Source: Noviherbaspirillum aerium (lineage in GTDB: Bacteria; Pseudomonadota; Gammaproteobacteria; Burkholderiales; Burkholderiaceae_D). Taken from it: 64,000 nt of DNA. Numbering within the stretch: position 1 is the stretch's first letter; every line of letters begins with the position of its first letter. This document shows, in pieces, positions 61,258 through 64,000 of this stretch. The translations under genes were made by a program, and so were the position numbers. Location of the stretch: NCBI RefSeq assembly GCF_008929045.1, contig NZ_VFAH01000015.1, positions 79,165-143,164 on the forward strand, given 5' to 3'. Under the pieces are notes generated by a model. It made no database searches and was not told the origin of the DNA. It was given only the letters and a program-made list of their open reading frames with translations.

Positions 61258-63330
61258 ATGAAAAAGAAGGCCTTACCAATCCTGCTGACAGCGATTCTTG
61301 CCGCCTGCGGCGGAGACAGCGATGACAATACCGTAGTCAACGCGCAGCCGACAAACCCGGCCCCGGCAAGCTCCACGCCAAGCAGCGCACCTGCACCGAC
61401 GGCTCAAGATACATCGTCAACACCGTCATCGACCCCAACGTCAACACCGACCACGCCGGCAGCAACTACGCCGACGGCAACACCAACAACCCCTACGACA
61501 CCTACGGCACCTACGACACCTACAACGCCGTCGGCAACGGTAACGGCGTCTGAAAGCACCTTCCTTTCCGACATTGTGCAAAGCGGGGGAACTACGGTAC
61601 AGCAATCCCAAGCCGTGCTGCAGCGTTCGACGAATCCTGCTGTTCTCCGGCTTGCACAACTGCTGATCGATAATCACACTCAGCTCAATGCTTCGCTGAC
61701 ACAAATTGCGCAAGCCAACAATGTTACATTGGCCGCAAGTACCGGAACGACCGGCACGGCTACCACTGGAACAGGAACAACTGGAAACGGTACTACTGGT
61801 ACAAGCGCAAGCGGTACGGGAACAACGGGAACAGGTACCACCGGTACGGGCGCAACCGGTACAGGAACAACGGGGACAGGTACTACCGGTACAGGCGCAA
61901 CCGGCACCGGAGCCACACCGTCGAGCAACCCCGCCAACACACAAACCAGCGAACAACTTGACCGGATCTACCTGCAGCAAAGCCTGGAATTGCAGCGTCA
62001 ATACGTGGCCCGGTTCCTGGAACAGGCCAGCGGCGCAACGAATGCGCAGCTGAAGGCGTTTGCCAGGGATGCCCTGCCGCTGCTGCAACTGCAGTTGCTG
62101 ACTGCCAAGGAGCTTGGCGCTTCCTTTGACCCGGCGGCTTACTTGCGCGGCGCTTATGAAGATGGCCTTGGCGAGATCGCGCTCGCCAATATCGCCCGCG
62201 AGAAGGCGCAAAACCCCGCAGTGCGTTCATTTGCGGAAATGATGATCACTCATCACACCGAACTGAACACGAAAATCGCAGCGCTTGCGCAGGCGAAAAG
62301 CGTGACGCTTCCGTCTGCCCTGCCTGTCGAGCACGTCATTGCCAGGGACAGCCTCAATCAGTTGACCGGAGTCGACTTCGACAAGGCCTACATGAGCCAC
62401 AACGTCGTGGTGCACCTTGGCGACGTCGGCGCCACGCAGGTGCAATCGAGCGAAGGGACCGATGCTGAAGTGCGCGCGTTGGCAACGGAGTCCCTGCCCC
62501 GACTGCAGGAGCATCTCGAGAGTGCGACCAACAGCTATGCTGCCCTTCCCTCTTCGTTCCTGGCGGCGGCCTATCAGAACAACGTCAGTGAAATCCTGCT
62601 GTCGAGCCTGGCCACGACACAGCGTGCGACCAATGAATCTGTTCGTACATTTGCGCAGTCCATGATCCGCGACCATTCGGCCCAGAATACTGTGGTGGCG
62701 CAGTTGGCGAGCACGGAAAATATTGTGCTGCCGAACGTGCTCCCGGCCGAGGGCGTTATCGCCTATCGCGTGCTTCTGCCAAAGACTGGCGACGATTTCA
62801 ACCGTTCCTTCATGGCGGAAAATGTCAGGCTGCATCAAGCGGCGGTTACGCTGTTCACCGACCGCTCGACCAACGAACCTGATGCGGAGCTGCGTACATT
62901 TGCCGCATCCAGTCTGCCTGTACTGAACGCTCATCTGCAGGCAGCCACTCAACTCAACAGCAGCCTGCCACCAGCCCCAACCACACCTACCGGCACGACT
63001 ACCCCAACCACTCCGACTACGCCAACCACACCGGCCGGCACCGGCACTACAGGTACCGATACAACGGGTACCGGAACTACTGGTACTGGCACCACCGGCG
63101 CAGGCACAACGGGCACCGGAACGGCCGAAACCGGAACTACAGGTACGGCAGACACTGAGACGACGGGAACTGCGGATACCGGCACAACCGGAAGCACTGG
63201 CACTGGCACTGGCACAACCGACGCAAGCACCGATGCTGATGCTGATGCTGATGCCAGCACAACAGGCACGGCAGCAACCGGGCCAGGCACGACAGGCACC
63301 AGTACCGCAACGGCCCCTGCCGGCACCTGA
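61258..63330 (+). CDS. lipoprotein with three DUF4142 modules and Gly-Thr repeats
   Basis: A 690-residue protein. The lipoprotein signal MKKKALPILLTAILAAC has Cys17 in an LAAC lipobox. A Pro/Thr-rich linker follows (25-100). The first DUF4142 module starts at FLSDIVQSGGTTVQQSQAVL and is interrupted by about 58 residues of TGTGT repeats before its second half (RIYLQQSLELQRQYVARFLE). Modules two and three (GAYEDGLGEIALANIAREKA; AAYQNNVSEILLSSLATTQR) are continuous. The C-terminal 110 residues are again Thr/Gly/Asp repeats. DUF4142 is a four-helix, ferritin-like module found in periplasmic stress proteins. GGAG places the start at 61258. It may be a cell-surface or periplasmic protein; function is unknown. 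Confidence 0.85.
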   Translation: MKKKALPILLTAILAACGGDSDDNTVVNAQPTNPAPASSTPSSAPAPTAQDTSSTPSSTPTSTPTTPAATTPTATPTTPTTPTAPTTPTTPSATVTASESTFLSDIVQSGGTTVQQSQAVLQRSTNPAVLRLAQLLIDNHTQLNASLTQIAQANNVTLAASTGTTGTATTGTGTTGNGTTGTSASGTGTTGTGTTGTGATGTGTTGTGTTGTGATGTGATPSSNPANTQTSEQLDRIYLQQSLELQRQYVARFLEQASGATNAQLKAFARDALPLLQLQLLTAKELGASFDPAAYLRGAYEDGLGEIALANIAREKAQNPAVRSFAEMMITHHTELNTKIAALAQAKSVTLPSALPVEHVIARDSLNQLTGVDFDKAYMSHNVVVHLGDVGATQVQSSEGTDAEVRALATESLPRLQEHLESATNSYAALPSSFLAAAYQNNVSEILLSSLATTQRATNESVRTFAQSMIRDHSAQNTVVAQLASTENIVLPNVLPAEGVIAYRVLLPKTGDDFNRSFMAENVRLHQAAVTLFTDRSTNEPDAELRTFAASSLPVLNAHLQAATQLNSSLPPAPTTPTGTTTPTTPTTPTTPAGTGTTGTDTTGTGTTGTGTTGAGTTGTGTAETGTTGTADTETTGTADTGTTGSTGTGTGTTDASTDADADADASTTGTAATGPGTTGTSTATAPAGT
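61741..61914 (+). repeat. Gly-Thr coding repeat inside a DUF4142 module
   Basis: Tandem units of about 15 bases (type ACAGGTACCACCGGT) encode TGTGT-like pentads. They split the first DUF4142 module between its helices. The units are similar but not identical, and the array is prone to length change by slippage. Confidence 0.8.
62980..63318 (+). repeat. C-terminal Thr/Gly/Pro/Asp repeats
   Basis: Short units encoding TPTTP, then GTTGT and finally DADADA blocks end the lipoprotein. The units resemble those in the middle array, suggesting shared origin by expansion. Confidence 0.7.
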
Positions 63331-63849
63331 TTGCCCCCGCGGTCCAGGCGACCTACCTACCCGGTTGACTGGATCGCACGGCATACATCGCGACAGTGTC
63401 TGGAGATGCTCGAGTTGTACAGACTTGAGCATCCATCAGGAACACTCTTGATTCAAATAAGATGCGATGCCTGCTGCATCGTGTTTTATTCTGATATTGA
63501 CGCACATATCGTTGCTGGCTCCCTCTTCAGGAAACAAGTCGGTACTTCGTACATCTCAAGATTGCACTGAAGCTTCTCGTAGAATGCAGCACCAACAACC
63601 AACAGCTCCAGATGCTCTAGATGTGATGTTTCAATAGCTTGTTTATGTTCGTTCGGACTGAATTTGGGGAACTAGGAATCGCGAAACGTCCATCGTTCTC
63701 AAAGAGCCCAGCCGACTGAACACCCATGAGAATTGCCGACCCATCGTTGTTCGTCGACTTGAAATAGTCACCGCCCTGACATGCCGAGCGATGCGGCACG
63801 AGCTTAACCTTGTCCGCGATCCATCGGCATAGCGATTTACTAGCCGCGC
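63331..63849. other. intergenic region before the rRNA operon end
   Basis: A CGATGC / GCATCG hairpin followed by GTTTTATT (63465-63488) may terminate the lipoprotein gene. Minus-strand frames between 63617 and 63996 are open but lack a ribosome binding site and overlap the terminator and 5S gene, so I did not call them. Nothing else was recognised. Confidence 0.4.
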
Positions 63850-63887
63850 AAAGCAAACAGCCCTGCGTCCATGAGGAGGCAGGGCTG
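63850..63887 (-). terminator. rRNA operon terminator
   Basis: On the minus strand the stem AGCCCTGC / GCAGGGCT with a 12-base loop is followed by GTTTGCTTTG. It lies about 14 bases after the 3' end of the 5S gene. Confidence 0.75.
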
Positions 63888-63900
63888 ATGCGGTAGAACT

Positions 63901-64000
63901 AGCCTGACGATGACCTACTTTCACACTGGTTGCAGCACTATCATCGGCGCAAAGTCGTTTCACGGTCCTGTTCGGGATGGGAAGGGGTGGGACCAACTCG
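63901..64000 (-). rRNA. rrf: 5S ribosomal RNA (3' portion, cut by window)
   Basis: The reverse complement reads the conserved 5S body GTCCCACCCCTTCCCATCCC, then GAACAGGACCGTGAAACGAC, GATGATAGTGCTGCAACCAG and the 3' stem GGTCATCGTCAGGCT. The 5' part of the gene lies beyond the right edge, as should the 23S and 16S genes. The sequence is of the type seen in Burkholderiales. Confidence 0.95.

Noticed and set aside
61741..63318. Repeat arrays that could be mistaken for a CRISPR or satellite
   Set aside because: The units are short, in frame and degenerate, and encode Thr/Gly/Pro repeats within a continuous lipoprotein gene. There are no unique spacers.
63617..63856. Possible small gene on the minus strand before the 5S gene
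   Set aside because: It needs a TTG start without a ribosome binding site and begins in the rRNA terminator.

Overview
This is a GC-rich, gene-dense chromosomal window that most resembles a beta-proteobacterium of the order Burkholderiales. Oxalobacteraceae (Herbaspirillum or Noviherbaspirillum relatives) is my best guess. The reasons are the phaA-phaB pair with a phasin gene, a trimeric-type general porin, the xdhABC-guaD purine block, and a 5S rRNA of beta-proteobacterial type running off the right edge. I saw no prophage, complete insertion sequence, tRNA or CRISPR array. The only mobile-looking items are two related copies of a small palindromic repeat and a decayed efflux-adaptor gene.

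Layout. 1-4.7 kb: end of an S4-domain gene, an HxlR regulator with a palindromic operator facing a carboxymuconolactone-decarboxylase-like gene, a phasin, a TehA/SLAC1-type transporter, a small interspersed repeat and an unknown gene. 4.9-10.1 kb: a DsbA-like protein, the PHB genes phaA-phaB behind what reads as an FNR-activated promoter, a second repeat copy, a MarR regulator with a dead HlyD-type neighbour, and an IclR regulator. 10.3-26.7 kb: an acyl-CoA catabolic region. It has two acyl-CoA ligases, a five-gene beta-oxidation operon (3-hydroxyacyl-CoA dehydrogenase, thiolase, glutaryl-CoA dehydrogenase-like, PimC- and PimD-like dehydrogenases), a TetR regulator with tandem operators and an FNR box, an orphan branched-chain-type binding protein, a single-chain acyl-CoA carboxylase and a DNA glycosylase. 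This fits breakdown of dicarboxylic or other long acids toward glutaryl-CoA and acetyl-CoA, with PHB as a carbon sink.

27-41 kb: signalling and unknown functions. An EAL-HDOD protein lies downstream of an uncharacterised trio (GMC oxidoreductase, alpha/beta hydrolase with a cysteine nucleophile, metallophosphoesterase). Divergent from the trio is a large 7TM hybrid histidine kinase. Next comes a membrane protein that looks like a pseudokinase fused to MORN repeats. 41-43.5 kb: two unknown small genes and a glutathione S-transferase.

43.5-57.8 kb: a purine uptake and catabolism locus. It holds a BMP-family ABC importer (binding protein, two permeases, a double-NBD ATPase), an NCS2 purine permease, xanthine dehydrogenase XdhAB with its XdhC chaperone, and guanine deaminase. 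The pathway reads guanine to xanthine to urate. 58-64 kb: a porin, a class II aldolase, a 4-oxalocrotonate tautomerase, a small exported His/Gly/Pro-rich protein, and a lipoprotein with three DUF4142 modules interrupted and flanked by Gly-Thr repeats. The window ends with the 3' part of a 5S rRNA gene and the terminator of an rRNA operon transcribed leftward.

The least explained items are the pseudokinase-MORN protein, the GMC/hydrolase/phosphoesterase trio, the repeat-bearing DUF4142 lipoprotein, the palindromic repeat family and several well-formed operators whose regulators are mostly unidentified.
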